From Rhizopus sp. PT2906 (taxonomy: Eukaryota > Mucoromycota > Mucoromycetes > Mucorales > Rhizopodaceae), in the NCBI GenBank assembly GCA_025529335.1, contig JAMYHX010000257.1, forward strand, positions 1-59,157: 59,157 nt of DNA, given 5' to 3'. The stretch's first letter is position 1. Each line of letters starts with the position of its first letter. The notes beneath the pieces are model-generated. The model was not told the DNA's origin, did no database searches, and saw nothing but the letters and a program-made list of their open reading frames with translations. Shown piece after piece: positions 12,036 to 23,108 of this stretch. A program made the position numbers and the translations under genes.

Positions 12036-12795
12036 AGGATGATGCAACTTGATTTTGACTGATCCGAAGATTTGGATTTCACTATTTTTTTTGATTAATA
12101 AAAAGTGTCACTATGATATCATTTCCTATACTAACCTGAAAGTGCAATCTTGGCTGCTTGTTCAAAACACTCCTTGACTCCACGGTTACGCTTTGCAGAG
12201 CATTCAAGATACCTCACCGCGTTAATATTCTTGGCCATCTCTAATCCCTAATGTCATATGTTTATATCAATCTGAGTGTGATATTCTATCTATATCCTAA
12301 CCTCTTCATATGTTATACAGTTTGGCCACTCATCTCTTAAATCACATTTTAAGGCTACCAACGCAATCTTTGCATAAGGACTATGATCAGTTACTTCCTC
12401 TAGCCACTTTTCTCGAATGTTTTCAAATGAATCTCTATTTTCAACTGAAAAGCACAGCAAGTAGACATGAGTGTCTGCATAAGATAATAGTCGTATCCGG
12501 TCAAACTCTTCTTGTCCTGCTGTATCCCATAAGGACAATTCTACTGTTTGGTCATTTACAATGACTTCTTTTACATAGTTTTCAAATACTGTAGGCTCAT
12601 ATGACTAAGAAAAAAAAATAAGTACATGATTATCTCTTTCTTAAAGGGGAACATCCTTTTTTGTACCTGAGGAAAATAGCCTCTGGTGAAGACACTGAGC
12701 AAAGAAGTCTTTCCACAAGCACCATCGCCACAAACAACTAATTTTCTACTGACGGTACCCTTTTCTTCTTGTGATTTACCGCAACAAAAGCTCAT
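12032..12795 (-). CDS. RHO3: Rho3-type small GTPase
   Basis: Exons in coding order: 12667-12795, 12302-12604, 12136-12247, 12032-12081; 197 residues. P-loop GDGACGKT at 23-30, effector region SYEPTVFENY, switch II WDTAGQEEFD, G4 LKCDLR and G5 ECSAK are all present. The N-terminus (MSFCCG) and RGYFPQSYEPTVFENY match Rho3 more than Rho1 or Cdc42 (from memory). Rho3 guides polarised exocytosis and actin at growing tips. Without the last 54-nt intron (12082-12135) the protein would stop at ALSG with no lipid anchor. With it, the 50-nt terminal exon adds a Lys/Ser-rich tail ending in the CaaX box CIIL, predicting geranylgeranylation. That exon ends inside the HOM6 stop codon. Confidence 0.93.
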
Positions 12796-14115
12796 TTATG
12801 GATAACTGAAAAAGAAAAAAGAATAAAGAAAAAAAAAAAAAAGTTAAAAATATAACAATAGCATGCTTTTGTGTTCCCGAAATGAGTAGATTTTTGTAAG
12901 CGAATATAATAACACTATACATATCACTCTAATATATACAAAGATCATTTCTCTTTCTGGCATCTCAGTCCTTCTACCAGAAAGCTCAAATACAACCAAC
13001 AATGTTGTCTATCCCGGGTTACTACTTCCCTAGTATGCCCATCTATGTTACATATCATATGGTCATCAAACAAAACTATGCCTACAATTATAAATTCTTT
13101 ATGACTATTCCATTCTTTTCAACAAATAAACCTTTTAAATTATATGCTTTCTATTATAAATAAACTTTACTTTCATGAAACCATCCATGTAGCATTGTTG
13201 TATCAATAAATAAGTACGTAGAGAGGAGTCGGAGTATGCCGTTGGACGCACAAAAAAATTCAAATTTAGCCATTCGCTTAAACAAAGCGTCGTATTAACA
13301 TTTGCCCCGTAATCATCAGAAAGGACGAAGCCCTTAAGCCTGCGGTAGCGCGACGACGTGCAAAAACGAGCGTAGCGAGTTGGAAGCGGCTAGTCACTCT
13401 AATATGTATACTGGAATTGAAAAAAAAATACGCCGGAAAATATGAACATAACACAAAATTTTCCGGAAATACACCGCACTCTGAACTTTTTTTTATCATT
13501 TGTTCGAACCGAACCTCGGACCAGAATCATATGAGCTTACTTTTCCCCTTTTTCTCTCTCTCTCGGTTTTTTCTTTCTCTTTCTCCTGATATTTATTTTA
13601 AAATAAAACCCTTTTAAAAGAATCAGATATGGACATGCCTTGAAAAAGAGAATAAAAGGCCAATTCATATGGTTCCTATTCACTAACATTATGTTCCCAT
13701 CTTGACGCTTATTAGAACAATGGAAAACAACAACAACTGAAGTACAACCAGCTGCTCTTCCTGCCATGCATCTTTATCAGTTGATTCATGTCATCGTACC
13801 TGTCAAGCATGCAAATAGCAAGTTGCAGCCACACATCGCAGACATCGAGCTCAGCGAGATGAAGGAAGCGAACTCTCTATCAGGCCTGGAGGCAGACCCA
13901 GAATAAACCCTGCCGAGCACGTTCCCGTTTGAGGTATTGGTTGTTGTTGTTGTTAGTACTTTTGTCAGTAAAGAATAAACAATAACTCGGTTTCGTACCA
14001 AAATGTAAATCAATCTTCCGCAAATTATATGTCAAATGTTTGGAAAGCCATTGCTCTTCATATTCAGGATTTTGAGATTCTATGTTTATTTAAAGAATAT
14101 AAAAGAAAAGAAAAA
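12796..14115. other. repeat-like region left of the Tc1 relic
   Basis: No gene that I can support. A locally GC-richer patch at about 13,300-13,400, with CGCGACGACG and CGAGCGTAGCG, stands out from the AT-rich surroundings. A 47-codon open frame at about 13,767-13,906 is unassigned. A CT-rich run lies at 13,550-13,590. Confidence 0.4.
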
Positions 14116-15154
14116 TCAATACTTCGTCGACCTTCCTTTTGCGGCAATTACCGCCTCGCATCGAGTCTTCATGCTTCCGACCAAACATGCCGTTAAGCCA
14201 GGGCTTATTTTCTCCCACTCTTCTCTCAATGCAATGCTCAACTCTTCAATATTTTTTATCTCACTTCTTCTTTCCTTGATAAGTTTACCCAAAACGGCCC
14301 AAACATGTTCTATCGGGTTCAAATCAGGATTTTGTGCTGGCCAATACTCAAAGCTCCTGATCTGGTGGGTTTCCTTCCACCATCGTGCATAGCCACCAGT
14401 ATGGCAGCTAGCCCTATCCTTTTGGAATATGAAGACTCTGTCCTCTTGCTGGCAGAGTTGTGTGAATCAGGTATGGAAGCTTTGAGCTAAAATATTGATA
14501 TATTTTGTCTTGATCAACTGTGCCGTCAACCAAGACCAAAGGACCAAAACCATTGGCATGAAAGCAGCTCCAAATCATCACTTCACCACCTCCATACTTC
14601 TTCGTTGGTACAATATACTTAGCTTCATATCGTTTATCAACTTTTCTGATGGCTCTGGCACCACCATCGTTACCGGTAACGGTGAACCAAGATTCATCGC
14701 TCCAAATGACGCTAGACCACTGTTCAACCGTCCAATTGACATGTTTATGGGCCCAGCGAAGCCTTTTCTTTATGTGTCCGTTTGTCCATCGCTGGCTTAT
14801 GAGCAGCAATATAAGAACCATACTCCATCCTCTTCAAACTGCTGATAACAGCTTACTACTGACCTTTACACCTACTTTACGCAACTCTAATCTCAGGTCG
14901 TCGTATGTTACGAATGGATCATCTCCTATGGTCCTCATAAGCAGTCTCTTGGATCTCTCATTGATTTTTGCGGATTCTATCTTTTGTATTGATTAGTAGA
15001 GGCGATACAGCCTTGTTGTTTTATCAATTGTGCTTTGTATTGTTGATTTAACTATCTCGTCTATGTCTGCGATGCCGTCATAGGAATGCTCTGCTTTTCT
15101 AAGGTAATAAATACCCTCAATACTTTCTCTCTTTGCATGACTGATAAGGACCAT
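14116..15154 (-). pseudogene. Tc1/mariner-type transposase relic
   Basis: Minus-strand pieces in at least three frames together make a Tc1-like DDE transposase. They are an N-terminal helix-turn-helix part (HAKRESIEGIYYLRKAEHSY), a middle part with the first catalytic aspartate (VIWSDESWFTV), a part with the second (FQKDRASCHT) and a C-terminal part with the third acidic residue (NPDLNPIEHVWAVL). The N-terminal frame is cut by TAA near 14,996 and TGA near 14,843. The frame then shifts near 14,800, and again near 14,430 between LPARGQS and VFIFQKD. The catalytic residues survive but no continuous protein can be made. I did not find the terminal inverted repeats. It is an old, inactive copy. 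Confidence 0.85.
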
Positions 15155-15339
15155 GTCCTTTTGTTGATACTGCAAATGTTTTCCTTTCATCCTATTCACC
15201 AGAACTAAACCCAGTTGAATAAAGAAGATGTTTGATAATTTTACTTGATCCAAAAACTTTGATTTTTTACTAAATTTTTGTATAGTAAAAATACTAGTAT
15301 CCGACATACTACTGCCTATAAATATAAAGGAAAACATCT

Positions 15340-16075
15340 ATGATGCCTTAAAGACAACACATCTGACCGATAAGCTTTGTTGTTGTCAAATCTCTAAAGA
15401 GGGACAATAGATGACTGCTTATATCTGAATAAAAAAGAGATGTATCATAGAGCTGGTCTTTGATATTTAATAATGAAGTGATGCTTGTTTTTATTGAACA
15501 ATTCCTATTTTGCGGATAGATAAAGGCATAGCCTCTTTAAAATAATCACTTTTTCTTCAAATGTTGTCGCACAAGTCTTGGCGTCTTTTTGGGATGTGCA
15601 CTCTTTCAATGCCCCACTCCGCCAGTTAGGAAATAACAGGCTATCAAAAATAATAATAGCGTTTACCCAGATATCTCTACCTGCAATGACACATCAAATG
15701 CCATATCGAAAATAAACAATCAATGCTTTTTACAAGATGAATAGGGTCAAATTGTTGCCAAAAATGGTTGCCTGCTCTTGCTAAAGCAATATGTGCTCTT
15801 CAGACTGCTAGTTTTCATACTGAATATTTGCGCATTTTGGGCAAGCGAGCGTTATTGTGAGCTTGCTGCTATGTTAGCTGATACTGATGCTCACTGAGAA
15901 AGAAGGGACTCCTAAGCTTGCGCATATCACGTACACTGGTGATGACAGATTTGATTTTTGAATTGATGCTTGAAAATGGTTTTTACGCGTGTTAGCTTTC
16001 TGCAAAGATGGGCGTTACAGTGTGAAAAGCACTCTAAAAATCATCTTTAAATAACGTAAAGACAGCGACCATTCG
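15340..16075. other. repeat-like region, no gene recognised
   Basis: Between the two transposase relics. Stop codons are frequent in all frames. The part from about 16,000 leads in frame, through one TAA, into the transposase fragment at 16,076 and may be its decayed N-terminus. Confidence 0.4.
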
Positions 16076-16203
16076 CGTATCTTTAATGAAAGACATGAAA
16101 AGGTTATTTTAGAATATGTTGGTGAAAATCCATGGGTTATCTTAGAGCAGTGGATGAGCGACTGTTTCAAATATTTGAGAAAGCAAAACACTATTTCACA
16201 AGG
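16076..16203 (+). pseudogene. second N-terminal transposase fragment, related to 900-1106
   Basis: The frame reads RIFNERHEKVILEYVGENPW, then VILEQWMSDCFKYLRKQN. Aligned by eye with the fragment at 900-1106 it shares the pattern H-(E/K)-K-x3-(E/N)-(Y/F)-(V/I)-x2-N. It is therefore the same transposase family (helix-turn-helix part only). No catalytic domain follows before the frame is lost near 16,280. Confidence 0.45.
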
Positions 16204-16693
16204 TAATTTTCTATTATTTAAAAAAAAAGTGCTGTATATCATAATTTCCCGGTTATGTTGTCAGACATCTCTTTACGAATAATTGCTTAGAAAATATTGT
16301 TTTTACATTATCTTGCCATTAAAATTAAGTCTTTACATACATCAAGAACTACAAGCAAACTAAAAAGAGAAGATGCGATGATATAATTTAAAGAAGGCCA
16401 TAGATATTCGGTAAACAGCAGCCATTGAATAAAGCAACATAGCCTATACTCGAAATCATTTGATATTTACAAAACACTCTTCATAAAGAGGTTTGTAATG
16501 TTTTATCTATTGATATTAGTTTATGTTTTGCTCCTCCTTCCTCTCATAAGATTTTGCTAATGAATTTTTGCACATTGACAACATTTTTCTGTTTACATTG
16601 TTGAAAACGTGGTTTCTCGGAATACATATAAAAAGACAAGCATGTTTTGCTGTTTTTCTTCAAAACAACTTTTCATAACACATTTACTCAAGA
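16204..16693. other. intergenic and promoter of a small secreted protein
   Basis: AT-rich sequence. A TATAAAAAG box near 16,627 lies about 65 nt upstream of the ATG at 16,694. Confidence 0.5.
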
Positions 16694-17011
16694 ATGCGTT
16701 CTTCTTTTATCACTCTTACTTTGACAACTGCTTGCTTGCTTGGTTCTTCCATGGGAGGTGCAATTTACGCCAAACGTGATCTTGGTCTTGGTGAGACTGT
16801 GGGTAATGTTGGTACAGCTGTTGGTGGAACTGTTAGTCAAACTGCTCAGGACGTTGGTGGCGGTGTTGATCAAGTTACTCAGAATGTTGGTAAAAGTGTT
16901 GGGAATATTGTTGGCCGTGGCGTACCCGATGATGCTCCTTGGAATGGTGTTTATGGCGCTCAAGATACTACAGATGCTACTAGTAACCTTGGTGACTCCT
17001 TATCCAAATGA
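16694..17011 (+). CDS. small secreted Gly/Val-rich repeat protein
   Basis: A single exon of 105 residues. The first 22 or so residues (hydrophobic ITLTLTTACLLGSSMGGA) look like a signal peptide. From about residue 30 to 72 a Val/Gly-rich repeat runs with units such as VGNVGTAVGGTV, VGGGVDQVTQNV and VGKSVGNIVG, suggesting an amphipathic, LEA-like or surface-active helix. I do not recognise a family. A good TATA box sits 65 nt upstream. After the TGA (17,009-17,011) the same frame stays open for 17 codons (including one Cys) to TAA at 17,063-17,065. A GTAAGT donor-like site is at 17,058. The true C-terminus is therefore uncertain. Confidence 0.6.
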   Translation: MRSSFITLTLTTACLLGSSMGGAIYAKRDLGLGETVGNVGTAVGGTVSQTAQDVGGGVDQVTQNVGKSVGNIVGRGVPDDAPWNGVYGAQDTTDATSNLGDSLSK

Positions 17012-18296
17012 GTATCTCCCAGCAATGCTGATGGTCCAGATACCTGCTCACCTGCTCGTAAGTAATCATCAGAATTTAAAATAATAAAATCAGCTATAGT
17101 TTCTAGGCCCAATTGATATTGTTATTTAGATAAAGTATATATAATGAATATATAATGTAGTAGGTACAATCATAAACAGGGTCGCACACTTTAGGCGATG
17201 ATGGTTATCAGTCGTTTCTTTATTGCTTTGACCTTGACCACATATAATAATGAATGAGATTATCTTTATCTTCTTGAGAGACAGGAAAACAAAGTAAGCC
17301 AAGAGGGGAAACAAGACTACTTACTTACATAGTGTGGTCAACACTTTATATATTCGATGAACAAAAAAATAAAGCCATACATAAATAGAAGCTAATAACA
17401 CGTATCTGATAAGTTATAAGAGAATAACCTATAGAAAAAGATTGACTTTGGCTTCTTTTTTTCTTCTTTGGATCAAAAAGTAAGACAAGTTATTCTCCAG
17501 CTAGGTCGAAGATATGCTATATTCTTTACTCTTGTAAGAAACTGATATGTAGTATTATAGATCATAAAATCGAAAACAGTACCGGTATTGGCTGAGGGTA
17601 GTTTGGTTCTTACCATCAACTTTTTATTATGCTCTCACTTGCTTCTTTTTTCTTCTTTTCTCGCTGGTCTTTCTTAATGCACTTTTGGTAAGATATTAAT
17701 AATTTCTTTACAAGTTTACTCACTTTTCTTGCCTCTCTCTTTTTCCCTTATAAATCCTATTCTTTATAATGTAAGTATTTAATATCAATTTATTATCTGA
17801 TTTACTAATCATTCTTTTGCTTCTTGTGGGCTCTCTTTGTTACATTTGTTGTCTGAAATTATCATTTTCTATCAGTGCGCACGTAATTTCTGAATAAAAT
17901 GCAGAAAGGCTCCATTTATCCAGTGGCAGCTTACAATTCAATGGCAAGGGTAAAGTATTTTATTATTGATATAGATGCTAGCCAATTACCTTGTGAAAAA
18001 AAAAAAACCCCCAAGGAGCAAACATTCTTTGAGAGTGGATCGTTATTAAAGACATTCAAATAGTTTTTGAAGGGCTGAGCAAAAATGATAACTAGGGTTA
18101 ACTTTCGATCAGATCTAAACAAAAATCCATAACAGCAGATTGATGTCAAAAGTTAAACATACTTTTTTTTTGTGCGTGTCAGCAACCTCTTCCTTTATGC
18201 GTCCGACGCTAGGACAGCGGATGTAGAAATTTTTGGTCAACGTATGAAGTGACTGGACACACCTTTTCAAGTTTTCTTTTGTTCGATCAGCAACTC
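17012..18296. other. gene-free stretch before NMA111
   Basis: AT-rich with CT-rich runs near 17,640-17,760. Frames are short. Nothing recognised apart from the possible 3' extension of the preceding gene. Confidence 0.5.
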
Positions 18297-21200
18297 ATGT
18301 CTACAGCAAAATCAAAGCAAATAAATTCAACTTTATTAGCACCTGTCAATGTAAATGAAACATTAGGACCTCGAGGACGTGATCTCGAAGGGGTCGATTC
18401 CCCTGCAGGTGCTCCCTCTAAACGTAGAAAGACTCGCTCTCGCTCAAAACTCGAGATCAACAACGATCAGAATGAAATAGAGTCTGAAGAAGAAGACGGT
18501 TATGAAAGTGATCATATGTCTGATATAATTCCAGCTGATCTCGATGGATTTCATTCAGCTTGGCAAAAGACCATAAATCATGTTGTTAAAGCCATCGTCT
18601 CCATTCGCTTTTGTCAAGTAGCTCCCTTTGATACGGACGGTAAAGAAAAAAAAAATAGGATTGATCAAGTAAAATGATACTCATATTCGTGTACTTTTAG
18701 ATGCAGTTGTCTCAGAAGCAACAGGATTCATTGTTGATGCTGAAAACGGAATAATCTTGACTAACCGTCATGTTGCCTGCGCTGGCCCTTTCTTTGGTCA
18801 GGCTATTTGTCACAATCACGAAGAGATTGATGTCCACACGGTCTATAGAGACCCAATTCATGACTTTGGATTCTTAAAGTAAGCTTAAAAAAGTAAAAAG
18901 AGAGGAAATCATATTGATTGTAAGAAAAAAGGTTTGACCCGAAGCAAATCAAATATATGCCTGTGCAACAAGTTGAACTTCGACCTGATTTGGCAAAGAT
19001 CGGCTTGGATATTCGTGTTGTTGGGTAAAATAGATGCATTACGTTACTAGAGATCTTTTGTACTGACATATACAAACAAGTAATGATGCAGGTGAAAAGT
19101 TGAGTATTTTGGCAGGCTCTATTTCTCGTTTGGATCGTAATACACCAGAATATGGAGATTTGACTTATAACGACTTTAATACTTTTTACATGTGAGTAAA
19201 AAAAAGAAAAAAAAACAATTAAAAAGTCTGCGAATTTAAGCTAATGTATATTTACTAGTCAAGCAGCTGCTAGCTCATCTGGAGGCAGTTCAGGTTCGCC
19301 AGTCATTGACATTGAAGGAAACGCAGTTGCACTCCAGGCTGGTGGTGCTGAGAGAGCATCAACAGATTTCTTCTTACCTTTGGATAGAGTTAAGCGCGCA
19401 CTCGAGTACATTCAACAAGATAAAGAAGTACCTAGAGGTGACATTCAAACTGTATTCAGGTAACAAAAAGCAAAACCATTTAAACAGTGTCTCCTGATTC
19501 ATATCATTTATAGATATGGTCCATTTGATGAGGCGAGAAAACTAGGATTGAGAGCAGAGACAGAAAAAAAGCTTCGAGTGTCGTTTCCTGAAGAGATTGG
19601 TGTCTTGATTGTTCATTCTGTAGTGCCTGAAGGACCAGCAGATAATTTACTAGAAGAAGGGGATATACTTGTCACTATAAATGGGAAATATGTTACAAAA
19701 TTCGTTCCCTTTGAAGAAATATTGGATTCGAATATTGGTAAAGAAGTTGTCATTGGTATCGAACGTGGTGGGGAGCCAATGGAGTTCAAGATTCCTGTAT
19801 GCAACCTTCATGAGATGTAAGTATCATGTTGAATACACTATGTGCAGGTCATTTAAAAAAAATTAGTACACCTGATCGTTACGTTGAAATTGGTGGGGCT
19901 GTATTGCATGAACTCTCTTACCAACTGGCTGCATACTACAACGTGCCTTGTAAAGGTGTCTTTGTTGCCAGTTGTGCTGGAAGTAAGTAAAACAATAGAT
20001 AGCTATATGCATACTGATTGCCCCTATTATAGTGCTCCGCCTGGATGGTGACGATGGTTGGATTATTAAATCTATCGATGATAAAGAAACGCCTAATCTC
20101 GATACATTTATCCAAGTCATGAAGAATATTCCTGACTATTCTCGTGTTCCTTGTGTTTACTATTCTATTGGTGATGTACACACCATCCTTGGCAGTATCA
20201 TTTACATAGACAAGCACTGGGGATCATTTAGATTAGCTGTACGCAACGACAAGACGGGACTCTGGGACTATACAGATTTAGGGAATGACTTACCACTCGT
20301 TCCATCTGCGCCCAAGACAAAACGGATCACAGAGCTTCATAGCAGCATTGGTCCTGCCAAGAGCTTGATTCGTTGTATAGTGAAAGTGAGCTTTCGTACA
20401 CCTTGTCGAATTGACGGGTTCCCCTATAGCCATAAACAAGGGTCTGGTATAATCCTTGACAAGGAACAGGGACTCGTTGTGGTCAGCTGTGGTATTATAC
20501 CAAATTCCTTGGGCGATGTGACAGTGACAGTAGCTGATTCTATTGTCATCCCTGCCAAAGTTCTCGTAAGTTGGTATACCAAAAGAAGATGTTTATATAC
20601 TGATGTAAACTATAGTTTTTGCATCCAATGCACAATTACTGCATTATCCAATATGATCCAGAAGCTTTGGGTGACACTAATGTCATGAGTGCGCCCATAA
20701 GTGATAAAAAACTATCTCAGGGAGATAGGGCGACCCTTGTTGCATTAAGTTATAACCGCAGACCAGTATTTGTGAACACGATGGTTACGGAAATATGCTG
20801 TGACATGATTACGCCTAGTTCGGTATGTCAATAGTTTCCTTTTCTGACAGTCGCCCGAGCTAACCATGTTATACAGATACCTAAATATCGCGCAACGAAT
20901 TTAGAGCTCTTTACTTTGGAGTCAAGTCTATCAGGACAGTGCCCTGGAGGTTTACTAGCAGATGAAGACGGACGAGTGCAAGGACTATGGTTGAACTTTT
21001 TAGGAGATAATGGTCATGGAAGAGATGTAGAATACTTTTTGGGCATTCATATCTCCATCATTTTACCTATACTCAAGCGCCTACGTCAAGGTGAACGAAG
21101 CCTAAGCTTGCGTACACTAAACATGGAATTTACGGTACCCCACATGTCCAGTCTTTATGCTTGGGGATTATCTGAAGAATGGATAGAGAAGGCTGAGGAG

Positions 21201-21865
21201 GCTAGTCCGAACAAACCACCACAGTTTTTTATGGTCAAGAGTACAATGGCCAATACGGAAAGTGCCAGACTATTCAAGGAATTAGATGTGCTTTTGGCTA
21301 TTAATGGAAAAGTTGTAACGCATATGGACGACTTGGACATACAATATGAAGCAAATGAACTAGAGTTAACCATTTTGAGAGAAAAGAAAGAAATGACAAT
21401 CAAGGTAAACACAGGGCTTATGTCTGGTGATGGTACCAGCCGAATTGTGCTTTGGTCAGGCGCTGTATTGCAAGGTAAGAGCTGAAAAGATGTGTATCTA
21501 ATATGACAATTGATGAAATGTGTATGTGTATAGAACCTCATTATGCCGTACTTCAACAAAGCAAGACCCTACCTTCGCAGATTTACGTAACCAATATTTC
21601 TCATGGTTCACCTGCCTCCATGTATGGTCTTCAATCAACAATGTGGATCACACATATTCAAGGAAAGAAGGTGAATAGTTTGGATGATTTTGTTAGAGAA
21701 GTGAAAGATATCCCAGATAATAGTTATGTTCGAGTGAGATGTGTTGATTTTGATAATATTCCAGTCGTGATTTCAGTGAAAACATTGAATCATTATTTCC
21801 CTCTCACCATCATGAACAGGGATTTGAAGGCTACCTGTGGTTGGTCCAAACAAAACATTTGTTAA
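18297..21865 (+). CDS. NMA111: Nma111-type nuclear HtrA-like serine protease
   Basis: Eleven exons: 18297-18639, 18701-18878, 18932-19024, 19081-19191, 19259-19459, 19514-19816, 19867-19982, 20033-20565, 20616-20822, 20877-21474, 21534-21865; 1004 residues, as in yeast Nma111 (about 997). The catalytic triad is visible: His138 in LTNRHVACAG, Asp169 in HDFGFLK and Ser253 in GGSSGSPV. PDZ regions follow (for example VPEGPADNLLEEGD). A second protease-like half (HKQGSGIILDKEQG) lacks the triad, as usual in the family. A basic cluster SKRRKTRSRSK near residue 45 is a probable nuclear signal, followed by an acidic stretch. The family acts in the nucleus in protein quality control and apoptosis-like death. 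The acceptor at 19,080 was picked because it restores the conserved GNDAGEKLSI. Confidence 0.95.
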
Positions 21866-22071
21866 AGATTGCATAACTGTACATCATTTTCATATGTTAA
21901 ATTATAATATATATGCCCGAATATTCGTGTAAGCTTGTGACACCCACACGCACACACATAGAAAATAAACAATCAAAGTTTTGTAGAAAAATGATATAAA
22001 TTGCCATACTGTCATCTGTTCTCTTTTTTTTTCTTTTTCTTTTTTCTTTTTCTTTCTTTATAATAAAAAGG

Positions 22072-23039
22072 ATGGACAACAAATCTGAAGCAAGTCAACC
22101 AAAGGTACGTGTCAAAAAGCCAGGTATTATTTCCATCCTACTTGGCGCGATCTTGGCTATGTCTATCATGATTATCATGGTGATCGAGGTAGATGGCCGT
22201 AGCAAGATGTTAAAGTCTCCTGAACAATGGTACGAGTTAATGAAGAAGCATCCATATGAACGTAAAGAAACAGATTTACGTTCTCCATGTCCTATGCTCA
22301 ATACACTGGCTAACCATGGATTCCTTCCCCGCGATGGGCGTAAGATGACAGCAAAGGAGTTATATGAAGCACTGATGCTCATAGGAGTTCAGCCATCAAG
22401 CTCAGTCGCCTTTTTAGTCTTTTTATATTTTACGTATAACCCACCTAATCCAAACCGACCATTTCTCTCTCAGTTCACGCCTGCACCTTCCATTGACATG
22501 CACAGGTTGACGATGGGTAACGTGCTCGAACACGATGTCTCACTGACTCGACACGATCTTTCTATGCCTCCCTTTAATACGACTGTTCCTGTTCCTGAAT
22601 ATGTTGAACGCATGGTTCGTTTGGCCAAATTTAACAATACCGGTACAGAATACGAAGGCATCTTTACTCGAAAGAATCAATATGACGCAAGAAGGTTAAG
22701 ATGGTTGGAAAGTGTTAGAGATAACGATGCTTATTTTTATGGCTTATTTCCACAGGTAAGAAATGAGTGACAACTTTGAAACGGTTGATTTATCTCTCTT
22801 TTTTTTGTAAGTTTGCTTCCGGAGTTGAATGTAGTTTGTTGATGGACGTCATAGGCCGAGATGGTCAGTTACGTGTGGATCATCTTGAATCCATTTTGTT
22901 ACATGAACGGTTCCCTGATGACTGGTATCCTCGTACGTCTCCATATACCATGAGAGAGCTTGTTTTCAAGCCACTTGAATGTTGGTGGGGTCTTTATCAT
23001 AGTCAAGTGTCGTTAAGTTTGTTAGATGAATTAAAATAA
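22072..23039 (+). CDS. membrane-anchored heme-thiolate peroxidase (chloroperoxidase/peroxygenase family)
   Basis: Two exons, 22072-22755 and 22812-23039; 303 residues. The peroxidase family 2 signatures (PF01328) are present: SPCP with the heme-ligand Cys73, followed by MLNTLANHGFLPRDGR, and the acid-base motif EHD at 153-155 followed by S157. Such enzymes use hydrogen peroxide to halogenate, oxidise or hydroxylate small molecules. Known secreted members have a cleavable signal peptide. Here the N-terminus is a short hydrophilic, Lys-rich segment, then one hydrophobic helix (about 18-40), so a type II membrane anchor is more likely. Asn-x-Thr sequons (NTT, NNTG) fit a lumenal or extracellular catalytic domain. 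The substrate is unknown. Confidence 0.88.
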
Positions 23040-23108
23040 ATATGATTTTATTGGAGATACATTTAAAAAATAATAAAAATATATATGTGAATATAAATAG
23101 TGAATGGC

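Noticed and set aside
16740..17084. Overlapping 114-codon frame rich in Leu/Val on the same strand as the small secreted protein.
   Set aside because: It is the shifted reading of a repetitive Gly/Val coding sequence and has no signal peptide of its own.
18386..18415. T-arm-like sequence AGGGGTCGATTCCCCT on the plus strand, as in a tRNA.
   Set aside because: It is inside the first exon of NMA111, and no D arm, anticodon arm or acceptor stem can be formed around it.
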